Shown here in pieces: positions 1-5,952 of a stretch of 7,394 nucleotides of DNA (position 1 is the first letter of the stretch; every line of letters starts with the position of its first letter). The translations under genes were made by a program, and so were the position numbers. The stretch comes from Clostridia bacterium. GTDB lineage: Bacteria > Bacillota > DSM-521 > Neomoorellales > Neomoorellaceae. Below the pieces are notes generated by a model. That model was not told where the DNA came from and searched no databases. It saw only the letters and a list, made by a program, of their open reading frames with translations. The stretch is taken from contig JASUSX010000109.1 in assembly GCA_030445875.1 (NCBI GenBank), forward strand, positions 1-7,394, read 5' to 3'.

Positions 1-1288
1 CTTCCAGGAGGCTATAACGCCCATAAGGTACAAAGGCCACCCTGGCATTGGCGCCGTGTTTGGCCAGGGCATCTTTATAAGCCTGCTCGAGACTGTCATA
101 AACGGTGAAGCCGAAGTCGCGGGCCATGGCCAGGTTCTCCGGCCTGGTGACAATATAGTAGTCGGCGTGGAGCATACCCTCGTAGATCTTGTACCAGATA
201 CAGCCGGCCCACAGCTCGCGGGCATGGCTATAAAAGGCCTTGAGGGCTTTCTCGTTGTTCTCCGGCGTCGGTGGCATAAAGTCCTTTACCAGGTCCATAA
301 GGGCAAACCCCGGCCAGTCGCCGTAACCCGGGCAGGGCGTGGTGAAGATTATTGTCCCGCCCTTCTTTATAATGGGCTTGCAATTGACATTGACCCAGCC
401 TGTATGGAAGAAGAGGTGGTCGGTAGGCGCCGAAGACCCCGTAATAACTATATCGGCCTTGTTGTCCTTAAAAGCGCTGGCATCAAACCGGTAAACCCTG
501 TCGTAAACCTTGACGGCCTCTTTGTGGGCCGCCACAAAGTCGCCGGCATTGATATAGGTAACCTCGAAGCGATTATTGACGATCATGTTGATCCCCATGG
601 CAATGCCGGACAGGCGGGCGGCCTCATACTTGTCGAGCTGCATCCGGCAATCATTGTTGCCGGGCACGCAGTCCGGGGCCAGGGACATGACATGGTTGAT
701 CTCAATGGTTTCGTTACTGGCCACGGCCGGGATAATCATTCCTGAACCCCCGTAACCCCACAGGGTGGCCTGGGTGGTGCTGACGGTGAGGATCACATCG
801 GCCTCAGCCACCTTGCGGTGGATCCAGACCGGGGTACCGGCGGTGGTAATGCCCTTAAAGACGTAGTTGTCCGCCTGGCTCACGTCGTTGCAGTAGACTT
901 CTACGCCACTTTTAACGATATCCTCGCCCAGCTTTTCGGCTATTTCTGCCGCCGAGAGGGCCGGCACCTTGCCGCAGCCGATGACAATGGTCACCGCCGC
1001 GCCCGCATTTTTAGCCTTTTCAATGAGGACCGGCAGCATCTCCCGCACCGGTGCCTGGCGGAACTGGTTTTCGGTGATGATAGTTACCTTTTTCGCCCCG
1101 GCCAGGAGTTCGGACAGCTTTTTGCTGCCAATGGGATTTTCGACAGCCGCCGCTACGGCTTCCTTCAAGTCGGGCAACGGTTGTTGTTCCTCGGGGACAA
1201 AACTCCCGGCCAGGTTTTTGTCTTCTACCTCCAGCTCCAGGAAAACGCCGCGCTCTTCGGCTGTTTCATAAGGCACTTTTAGAAGCAT
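1..1288 (-). CDS. LarA-like (DUF2088) protein, 3' end cut by window edge
   Basis: The reverse strand is open from ATG 1288 to the window edge (429 codons, no stop), so only a short C-terminus should be missing, since LarA proteins are usually about 420-440 residues. A Shine-Dalgarno GGGAGGT lies about 7 nt upstream. Reading the frame shows a LarA layout: an N-terminal motif ITENQFRQAP (71-80) where lactate racemase has a DxTRxxP phosphate-binding motif, IGCGKVPALSAAEIAEKLG (103-121) where it has GTHR, GYGGSGMIIPAVAS (178-191) where it has the glycine-rich loop with the cofactor lysine, and NETIEINH (192-199), whose H199 matches the nickel-ligand histidine. Lactate racemase LarA binds a nickel-pincer nucleotide and racemises alpha-hydroxy acids. 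Here the lysine and both catalytic histidines appear absent, so the activity is uncertain. It is the fifth gene of the hydroxylase operon, 40 nt after the Mo subunit, which suggests a substrate- or product-processing role. Family membership is good; the reaction is unknown. Confidence 0.8.
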   Translation of the reverse strand, partial: MLLKVPYETAEERGVFLELEVEDKNLAGSFVPEEQQPLPDLKEAVAAAVENPIGSKKLSELLAGAKKVTIITENQFRQAPVREMLPVLIEKAKNAGAAVTIVIGCGKVPALSAAEIAEKLGEDIVKSGVEVYCNDVSQADNYVFKGITTAGTPVWIHRKVAEADVILTVSTTQATLWGYGGSGMIIPAVASNETIEINHVMSLAPDCVPGNNDCRMQLDKYEAARLSGIAMGINMIVNNRFEVTYINAGDFVAAHKEAVKVYDRVYRFDASAFKDNKADIVITGSSAPTDHLFFHTGWVNVNCKPIIKKGGTIIFTTPCPGYGDWPGFALMDLVKDFMPPTPENNEKALKAFYSHARELWAGCIWYKIYEGMLHADYYIVTRPENLAMARDFGFTVYDSLEQAYKDALAKHGANARVAFVPYGRYSLLE

Positions 1289-1328
1289 AGCTATACCTCC
1301 CTGGTATTTTTTGCCGGTTCCATCCCGG

Positions 1329-2333
1329 CTATTCACCCTTATTTTGCTCTGCCAGGGCCCGCAGAACCCGCTCCGGTGTCAGGGGTAATTCAAAAAACTT
1401 TACCCCGCCCAGGGCGTTGGATACGGCGCTGACAATTGCCGGCCCGCCGGCATTGGCCACTATTTCCCCGCAACCCTTGGCACCAAAGGGACCAAAGGAA
1501 CTGGGCTTTTCCACCAGGATGCTCTCGATGTGGGGCATATCCAGGGCCGTGGGTATGCGGTACTCGCGGTAACTGGTGCGTACGTGTTTAATAGAGGGGT
1601 AATAGGGGAGTACATCCTCCGAAAGGCCGAAGCCCACGCCGAAACCGGCTCCCCCTTCAATCTGGCCTTCCAGGAGGAGGGGGTTAATGGGCGTCCCCAT
1701 CTCCAGGGCGACGTACATTTTATCTACATCAACAAGGCCCGTCTCATCATCGACAGTCACTTCAGCTACACAGGAGATATACTGCAGGGCCTGGAAGAAG
1801 TCGGCTTTGCCTGTTTCATTATCCCGGGGAGCAAAGGTCGGATTATGCCTGCCGATGCCAATCAGGGCGTCCTGGGCTACCCAGACAGCTTCGGCCGCCA
1901 GGTCTTTAACTTTGATACTCTTTTCAGGGTCGAGTGTAGAGGTAATGCTCCCCTCCTGGTAGGTTAATTTGTCCACCGGCGTCTGGAATTTGGCCCCGGC
2001 GTACTCCAGGAGTTTATATTTTAAGGCTTCGGCCGCTTTTTTCACGGCGTTGCCGCAGATCAGGGTGGTCCGGCTGGCAAACTGGCCGGTACAGACCGGG
2101 TCGGCGTCGGAATCGCCGGCGATCACCCGCACCAGGCCCGGGTCAAGCTGCAAAACCTCGGCGGCGATCTGCCGGGACACCGTCTTGATGCCCTGGCCCA
2201 GCTCCGTTGAGCCGATGTTGACAGTCACCGACCCGTCGGCGTGCATACGGACTATGGCTTCGCTGGGGTCATTGCCCCCGGTTAACCCTGACGAATGGAT
2301 GGTTACGGCCACGCCTTTACCTTTTCTTTTCAT
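1329..2333 (-). CDS. Molybdopterin-binding subunit, C-terminal half (NdhM-like), XDH family
   Basis: This 334-residue protein is the second half of a xanthine-dehydrogenase/aldehyde-oxidase Mo subunit. Visible family motifs are TELGQG (43-48) in the second Mo-cofactor domain, ASRTT (86-90), NPLLLEGQIEGG (217-228) and GAKGCGEI (284-291). E290 in the last motif matches the glutamate that acts as general base in xanthine dehydrogenase. It lacks the GGFGGK and FRGFG-type segments, which are in the preceding gene. ATG 2333 has a strong SD (AGGGGGTGA) 7 nt upstream, so it can be translated on its own. The gap to the upstream half is 21 nt, in the same frame and separated by one TAA, so the pair would make about 760 residues if fused, a normal length for this family. 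The E. barkeri nicotinate dehydrogenase NdhM (about 330 residues, from memory) is the closest known arrangement. It must pair with the N-terminal half to form an active site. Substrate unknown. Confidence 0.9.
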   Translation of the reverse strand: MKRKGKGVAVTIHSSGLTGGNDPSEAIVRMHADGSVTVNIGSTELGQGIKTVSRQIAAEVLQLDPGLVRVIAGDSDADPVCTGQFASRTTLICGNAVKKAAEALKYKLLEYAGAKFQTPVDKLTYQEGSITSTLDPEKSIKVKDLAAEAVWVAQDALIGIGRHNPTFAPRDNETGKADFFQALQYISCVAEVTVDDETGLVDVDKMYVALEMGTPINPLLLEGQIEGGAGFGVGFGLSEDVLPYYPSIKHVRTSYREYRIPTALDMPHIESILVEKPSSFGPFGAKGCGEIVANAGGPAIVSAVSNALGGVKFFELPLTPERVLRALAEQNKGE

Positions 2334-2354
2334 TTTTCTTTCACCCCCTGAAGG

Positions 2355-3617
2355 TTATTTACTGTACCAGTTCGAAGCCTTGATGACCGCGTCCAGGGTC
2401 TCCCGTACCCCTACAGCCTCCAGCACCTGCTGGGTGGGCAGGATATCACCGTCCTGCACCAGGTTCTTGCGCCGCACCTCGATGGGGTCCAGGCCGGTCA
2501 TTTCGGCGATGATCTCCATCTGGGTCTCGTTGGCCGAGACAGACTGGGTGATGCTGTAACCCCGCATGGGCCCCGTCACCTGCTTGTTGGTATAGACCAC
2601 GTAGCCATCGAACCAGACGTTAGGGATGCGGTAGGGCCCGTTGATTTGGGAAGTCAGTTTCATCATGCCGTAGGTGCCGAAATCGTTATAGGCGCCGGTA
2701 TCCTGGATATAGCGGATCTGGCGCGCTACCAGGGTCCCGTCCTTCTTAAAACCGGTCTTCATCCAGAAGGTGTCAGCACTGCGTACGGTGGAGATAAGGA
2801 ATTCCTCTTCCCGGGTCCAGCGCCACTTGACAGGCTTACCCGTCTTTTTAGCCAGGAGGGCCACCACAAACTCCGTGGAAGGGTTGGATTTGCCGCCAAA
2901 GCCGCCGCCTGTCGGCCCGGATACTATCCGCACCGTATTTATCGGCGCTGCCAGTACGCCGCAGATTAAAAACTGGTGCCAGGAGGTGGTCTGGGAAGCA
3001 GTATAGATGGTTATATGGCCGTTGGCATCGGCCTCGGCCACGCTGCAATGGGGCTCCAGGAAGGCGTGCTCGTTCATAGCGGTATGAAATTTATGTTCAA
3101 TAACATAATCGGACTCCGCAAAACCCTTCTCCACATCGCCCAGGCGGACCATCATGGCGTCGTAACCGCCAAACTTGGCAATATTGCCGCCCTCGTGAAC
3201 CTCCGGGGCGCCGGGCTGCATGGCCTCTTCGGGGTCGAAAACGGGGGTTAGCTCTTCATAATCGATTTTTACCTTTTCCGCCGCTTCCAGGGCGGTATCT
3301 TCGTCCACCGCCGCCACGGCAACTACCGGTTGCCCCAGGAAGCGGACGTATTTGTCCGGCAGGACAGGCTGATCCTGGACAAAGGCGCCCCAGTAGTTGT
3401 TGGGCACGTCCTTGTGGGTGATAACCGCTGCAACCCCGGCCACCCTTTCTGCTCCCGTGGTATCGATATTCAGGATCCGGGCGTGGGGTACCGGTATTTT
3501 AGCCGTCTTCACGAAAAGCATACCCGGCAGGTAGATATCGTCTGTGAACCTGGTCTGCCCGGTCGTGTGCCGGTAGCTATCATACAGGGGTAGCCGCTGG
3601 CCGATTACTTTGCCCAT
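2355..3617 (-). CDS. Molybdopterin-binding subunit, N-terminal half (NdhL-like), XDH family
   Basis: This 420-residue protein carries the N-terminal aldehyde-oxidase 'hammerhead' domain (about 15-125) and the first Mo-cofactor domain. Motifs seen are EHAFLEPHCSVAEAD (183-197), TASQ (206-209), GGGFGGK (237-243), a glycine loop that holds the molybdopterin cofactor in this family, and GPMRGYSITQ (349-358), the counterpart of the FRGFG active-site loop, with R352 matching the arginine that orients substrate. The AYRCSFR loop of aerobic CO dehydrogenase is absent, so this is a hydroxylase rather than a form I CO dehydrogenase. ATG 3617 has GGAGGG 7 nt upstream, directly after the stop of the iron-sulfur gene. 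The protein ends at TAA 2357-2355, where full-length relatives continue into the C-terminal half; that half is encoded next, in the same frame. The subunit is cytoplasmic, since no signal peptide is seen. Hydroxylation of an N-heterocycle or aldehyde is likely, but the substrate cannot be assigned. Confidence 0.92.
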   Translation of the reverse strand: MGKVIGQRLPLYDSYRHTTGQTRFTDDIYLPGMLFVKTAKIPVPHARILNIDTTGAERVAGVAAVITHKDVPNNYWGAFVQDQPVLPDKYVRFLGQPVVAVAAVDEDTALEAAEKVKIDYEELTPVFDPEEAMQPGAPEVHEGGNIAKFGGYDAMMVRLGDVEKGFAESDYVIEHKFHTAMNEHAFLEPHCSVAEADANGHITIYTASQTTSWHQFLICGVLAAPINTVRIVSGPTGGGFGGKSNPSTEFVVALLAKKTGKPVKWRWTREEEFLISTVRSADTFWMKTGFKKDGTLVARQIRYIQDTGAYNDFGTYGMMKLTSQINGPYRIPNVWFDGYVVYTNKQVTGPMRGYSITQSVSANETQMEIIAEMTGLDPIEVRRKNLVQDGDILPTQQVLEAVGVRETLDAVIKASNWYSK

Positions 3618-3630
3618 TACCGTTCCCTCC

Positions 3631-4083
3631 TCAGGCCGTTATACTCTGGACGGCTTCTACAATCTTCTGGTAGCCTGTGCAGCGGCACAGGTTGCCCGCT
3701 ATGGCCCGCCTGATTTCTGCCTCATCGGGGTGGGGGTTCCCATTCAATAGAGCTTTGATAGCCATGACCATCCCCGGGGTACAGAAACCGCACTGGGTAC
3801 CATGGTATTCGGCCAGGCGTCGCTGGATAATATCCATCTCGCCGTTAACAATTAACCCTTCCACGGTCGTTATGCTCTTACCGGCTACCGTCGGGGCCAG
3901 GGTGACACAGGAATTCACCAGTTCCCCGTCCACTAAAACGGCGCAGGCGCCACAGTCCCCTGTTTCGCAGCCTTTCTTGACGCTGAGTACGCCCAGCTTT
4001 TGCCGCAGGACATCGGTGAGGATGTCCGCCGGTTTTACATCTACCTTGACGGCCAGGCCGTTTAATGTAAAGGCGATTTCCAT
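3631..4083 (-). CDS. [2Fe-2S] iron-sulfur subunit of XDH-family hydroxylase (NdhS/CoxS-like)
   Basis: This 150-residue electron-transfer subunit has the normal length for the family. It has a plant-type ferredoxin domain with C39, C44, C47 and C59 (CETGDCGAC ... C) for the first cluster. A four-helix C-terminal domain follows, with C98, C101 (QCGFCTPGM), C133 and C135 (NLCRCTGY) for the second cluster. All eight cluster ligands are present. In this family the C-terminal cluster lies next to the molybdopterin and the ferredoxin-type cluster passes electrons to FAD. ATG 4083 is preceded by GGGGAGGT 7 nt upstream, inside the last codons of the FAD gene, only 3 nt from that gene's stop. This spacing suggests translational coupling. 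No signal sequence is present, as expected for a cytoplasmic complex. Confidence 0.96.
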   Translation of the reverse strand: MEIAFTLNGLAVKVDVKPADILTDVLRQKLGVLSVKKGCETGDCGACAVLVDGELVNSCVTLAPTVAGKSITTVEGLIVNGEMDIIQRRLAEYHGTQCGFCTPGMVMAIKALLNGNPHPDEAEIRRAIAGNLCRCTGYQKIVEAVQSITA

Positions 4084-4086
4084 CCC

Positions 4087-4968
4087 TTATACCTCCCCTT
4101 CGGAGCCTTCCAGGCCGCTGGCTTCCAGCAGCGCCCTTTTAATCAGCACCTTTACTACTTTACGCCGGTACCAGGCCGTAGCGTAGGTATCGTCAATTGG
4201 ATTGATCCAGGCATCTACATCTTTAACCACCTGGTTAATAAGGTCCCGATCTATCTTCTTGCCAGCCAGGGCTTCTTCCAGAGCCGCCAGGCGGAGGGGG
4301 GTACCGGCCATGGCGCCCACAGCGATGCGGCAGGCCTGGCATACACCCTCGCCGTCCTGCTCTACTTCTGCAGCCACGTTGGTAATGGCTGTCGAGCTGC
4401 CCTTCAGGAGGCCAATTCTCTGGTAAGAACTGCCCTTCCTTATGCCCTGCCCGGCCATGGGTAGCTGCACACCGTAAAGGATTTCCCCCGGGTTCAGGAC
4501 GGTCCGGCCCTTGTCCACAAAAAACTCCTTAACAGGCACCAGCCTGTTTTCGTGCCTGGATTTGAGGATTACCCGGGCATCTGCCGCCAGGAGGGCTACA
4601 CAGCTGTCGCCAGCCGGGGAGGCATTTACCAGGTTGCCGCCGATAGTACCGGCATTGCGGATGGCCGGGGTGCCCATGTGGTAGCTGGCGTACCAGACAT
4701 TGGGCGCCTTTTCTTTGATTAATTCCGAGGCCGCGATCCGGCTATGGGTTACCAGGGCGCCCACAAAAATGTAATCGTTGTGGGAAGTGATCCCTTTCAT
4801 TTCGGCAATGTTGCCCAGGTAAACCAGGCCCCTTAAAACCTTGATCTGCCTTAAATTCATGCGCGGTACCAGGTCCGTCCCCCCGGCCAGCAGCGTGTAA
4901 TCGCTATTTCCTGCCAGCAATTGCAGGGCCTCCTCCACGCTGGCCGGTGCGAAATACTGAACGCTCAC
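4087..4968 (-). CDS. FAD-binding subunit of XDH-family hydroxylase (NdhF/CoxM-like)
   Basis: This protein is 293 residues long from GTG 4968. The N-terminal half is an FAD-binding PCMH domain with LLAGGTDLVPRM (26-37) and NAGTIGGNLVNASPAGD (105-121), the two flavin pyrophosphate/isoalloxazine loops of CoxM-type subunits. The C-terminal part (about 165-285) matches the CO-dehydrogenase flavoprotein C-terminal domain. It would accept electrons from the [2Fe-2S] subunit and pass them to NAD(P), ferredoxin or another acceptor. Start choice: GTG 4968 has AAGGGGGGAG 7 nt upstream and gives the usual family N-terminus (MSVQYFAPASVEEALQLL). The alternative ATG at 4995 would add nine residues, but it has no SD and lies inside a perfect hairpin. 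This is the first gene of the operon; its stop is 3 nt from the next start. Confidence 0.93.
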   Translation of the reverse strand: MSVQYFAPASVEEALQLLAGNSDYTLLAGGTDLVPRMNLRQIKVLRGLVYLGNIAEMKGITSHNDYIFVGALVTHSRIAASELIKEKAPNVWYASYHMGTPAIRNAGTIGGNLVNASPAGDSCVALLAADARVILKSRHENRLVPVKEFFVDKGRTVLNPGEILYGVQLPMAGQGIRKGSSYQRIGLLKGSSTAITNVAAEVEQDGEGVCQACRIAVGAMAGTPLRLAALEEALAGKKIDRDLINQVVKDVDAWINPIDDTYATAWYRRKVVKVLIKRALLEASGLEGSEGEV

Positions 4969-4975
4969 TCTGTCT

Positions 4976-4985
4976 CTCCCCCCTT
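4976..4985 (-). promoter_or_regulatory. Ribosome binding site that sets the GTG start of the FAD subunit
   Basis: The minus strand reads AAGGGGGGAG, then 7 nt, then GTG at 4968. This is the only good Shine-Dalgarno near the 5' end of the gene, and it lies downstream of the competing ATG at 4995. It therefore decides the start. Confidence 0.75.
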
Positions 4986-4990
4986 GTATT

Positions 4991-5017
4991 GCCATCCATT
5001 TTACAGAAATGGATGGC
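4991..5017. repeat. Perfect 11-bp inverted repeat (hairpin or operator) in the operon leader
   Basis: GCCATCCATTT (4991-5001) and AAATGGATGGC (5007-5017) are exact reverse complements separated by 5 nt. On the minus strand the hairpin ends 5 nt before the ribosome site of the FAD subunit. It could be a repressor operator or an mRNA leader stem. On the plus strand it is followed by TTTTATATT, so it could also end rightward transcription antisense to the operon. No known regulator site was recognised. Confidence 0.7.
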
Positions 5018-5081
5018 TTTTATATTAAATTTCGCCGCCCCGGTGGTATTTCCTGCCATATCCAGGCTTGCTCCGTTCGGT

Positions 5082-5110
5082 ATTATCGCAATTTTGTCAT
5101 CTATGATGAA
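5082..5110 (-). promoter_or_regulatory. Weak candidate promoter for the hydroxylase operon
   Basis: The minus strand has TTCATC (5110-5105) and GATAAT (5087-5082) with a 17-nt spacer. The -10 matches 5 of 6 consensus bases, but the -35 matches only 3. Transcription would start near 5075 and give a leader of about 105 nt containing the 4991-5017 hairpin. No sigma-54 site or recognised riboswitch is present in this leader. A regulated promoter with a poor -35 would fit an inducible catabolic operon, but this is inference. Confidence 0.3.
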
Positions 5111-5117
5111 AGGCTCG

Positions 5118-5131
5118 ATATAACGTTATAT
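5118..5131. repeat. 14-bp perfect palindrome in the divergent intergenic region
   Basis: ATATAACGTTATAT reads the same on both strands. It lies about 30 bp upstream of the candidate minus-strand -10 and about 40 bp upstream of the plus-strand promoter, so a dimeric regulator bound here could act on either direction. TATAAC inside it, with TTGTCA at 5094-5099 (19-nt spacer), could also be an alternative plus-strand promoter. AT-rich palindromes of this size can occur by chance. Confidence 0.4.
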
Positions 5132-5167
5132 TATCTGTTCCCGGGCATATTCTATATATGATCACTC

Positions 5168-5196
5168 TGTACATTTTGCCCATTATGTACTAGAAT
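5168..5196 (+). promoter_or_regulatory. Promoter of the toxin-antitoxin pair with overlapping operator-like repeat
   Basis: TGTACA (5168-5173) and TAGAAT (5191-5196) form a sigma-A-type promoter with an ideal 17-nt spacer; the -10 matches 5 of 6 bases and the -35 matches 4 of 6. An inverted repeat GTACAT (5169-5174) / ATGTAC (5185-5190) overlaps the -35 and ends exactly at the -10. A protein bound there would block RNA polymerase, as expected for antitoxin autoregulation. Transcription would begin near 5203. Confidence 0.55.
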
Positions 5197-5211
5197 GGAG
5201 GTGCTGGAGGG

Positions 5212-5640
5212 ATGAGCATGCTGGCTGAATATCAATTTACGGAAGCGCGCCGGGGTTTTTCCGGTATTTATAACCGGGTCTTTAATGCTTTAACGCCCGT
5301 TGTTATTAAGAGGAAACAAAACGAGCAGGTACTAGTCATCAGGCCAGACCTGGAGCAGGAGATCCTGGCCCGTTACTCCTTGAAACCTGAGGTTCTCCAG
5401 GAAGATGACGGCTCTGTTACCCTGGCCCTGGACGCCCTGGAGCTGGCTGTCAATGCCCCCACCAAAGACGAAGCCATTAAAGCCCTGGTGGAAGATCTCA
5501 AATTCTATGCTCGCGACTATATCGAGCGTTCCCAGCTTTTCCTTAACTCGCCCAACCGGCGCCAGCATTTGCCTTATTTATTGCGGGTGCTGCTCTGCAA
5601 TTCCGAGGCCGAAATCCAGTCCCTGCTGGAGCTAAACTAA
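5212..5640 (+). CDS. Antitoxin-like protein, Phd-like N-terminus with HicB-like segment
   Basis: This 142-residue protein lies directly upstream of a HicA-like toxin. Residues 5-50 (AEYQFTEARRGFSGIYNRVF ... QVLVIRPDLEQEI) resemble Phd/YefM antitoxins: a short strand, an 'F-x-x-A-R-x-x-F' helix, and a segment with a basic 'IKR' strand. Residues 66-106 (DDGSVTLALD...ELAV...TKDEAIKALVEDLKFYARDYIE) resemble the core of HicB antitoxins, where a DEL strand is followed by a helix with EEA. A further tail with SPNRRQHLPYLLRVLLC (113-129) is not part of either family as I know them. Two ATGs are possible: 5212 (GGAGGTG 8 nt upstream) and 5218 (GGAGG 7 nt upstream). The second fits better if transcription starts near 5203. 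Likely role: neutralise the toxin and repress the shared promoter. Family recognition is from motif pattern only. Confidence 0.72.
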   Translation: MSMLAEYQFTEARRGFSGIYNRVFNALTPVVIKRKQNEQVLVIRPDLEQEILARYSLKPEVLQEDDGSVTLALDALELAVNAPTKDEAIKALVEDLKFYARDYIERSQLFLNSPNRRQHLPYLLRVLLCNSEAEIQSLLELN

Positions 5641-5865
5641 ATGCCGCCCACCTACAGGGAATTAAAGCGCTACTGCGATAAAAACGGCTGGGTGTTAATT
5701 CGCGACACCGACCACTGGTACTACGAAAAAGTCCTGGCCGACGGCACCATCCTGCGGACTAAAGTCAGCCACGCCCTGGCTAAAGAGATACCTGCTCACC
5801 TGTGGGCCAGGGTCCTCAAACACCAGCTAAAGATAACGGAAAAAGAATTCTGGCAGAATTTATAA
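5641..5865 (+). CDS. HicA-like mRNA-interferase-type toxin
   Basis: This small 74-residue basic protein has the HicA (YcfA) double-stranded-RNA-binding-like pattern: YRELKRYCDKNGWVLIRDTDHWYYEK (5-30), KVSHALAKEI (41-50) and an ending LKITEKEFWQ. HicA toxins cleave mRNA using a histidine in a 'GSH' motif; the counterpart here is D24-H25, so the histidine is kept and the glycine-serine is not. H44 in KVSH corresponds to the HicA 'VPxH' strand. ATG 5641 follows the antitoxin TAA with no gap, and a modest GGAG lies 9 nt upstream inside the antitoxin gene, so the two are probably translationally coupled. The order antitoxin-then-toxin is the reverse of most hicAB loci. A hairpin terminator follows at once. 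Confidence 0.75.
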   Translation: MPPTYRELKRYCDKNGWVLIRDTDHWYYEKVLADGTILRTKVSHALAKEIPAHLWARVLKHQLKITEKEFWQNL

Positions 5866-5905
5866 AAGCGCCTCGTGCAATCACTTCAAGGTTCGGGGCG
5901 CTTTT
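5864..5905. terminator. Bidirectional intrinsic terminator between convergent genes
   Basis: AAAAGCGCC (5864-5872) pairs with GGCGCTTTT (5897-5905). The stem extends inward by a U-G wobble and two more G-C pairs around an 18-nt loop. The plus strand ends in TTTT and the minus strand also ends in TTTT, so the element can terminate the toxin transcript (it overlaps that gene's stop codon) and the acylase transcript coming from the right (stop at 5953). Confidence 0.85.
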
Positions 5906-5952
5906 ATGCTGCGCACAGCGCAGGCGCTAATCAGATGGTGAAAGCCGGGATC

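Noticed and set aside
2334..2357. Selenocysteine or recoded stop joining the two Mo-subunit halves
   Set aside because: The codon is TAA, not TGA, and the downstream half has its own Shine-Dalgarno and ATG, so recoding is not needed.
56..2559. Several long plus-strand open frames (for example 56-745, 818-1282, 1530-1967, 1969-2559)
   Set aside because: They lie antisense to genes with clear family motifs, have no good ribosome sites or domain patterns, and are explained by GC-rich codon use on the other strand.
2355..3617. Form I aerobic CO dehydrogenase large subunit (CoxL)
   Set aside because: The diagnostic AYRCSFR loop is missing; the position reads GPMRGYSITQ, as in hydroxylases.
4969..5110. 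Molybdenum-cofactor or purine riboswitch in the operon leader
   Set aside because: Apart from the 11-bp stem, I could not match the conserved cores of these riboswitches on the minus strand; a covariance-model search would settle it.
5146..5160. CATAT/ATATG inverted repeat
   Set aside because: The arms are only 5 bp and almost pure AT, expected by chance in this AT-rich stretch.
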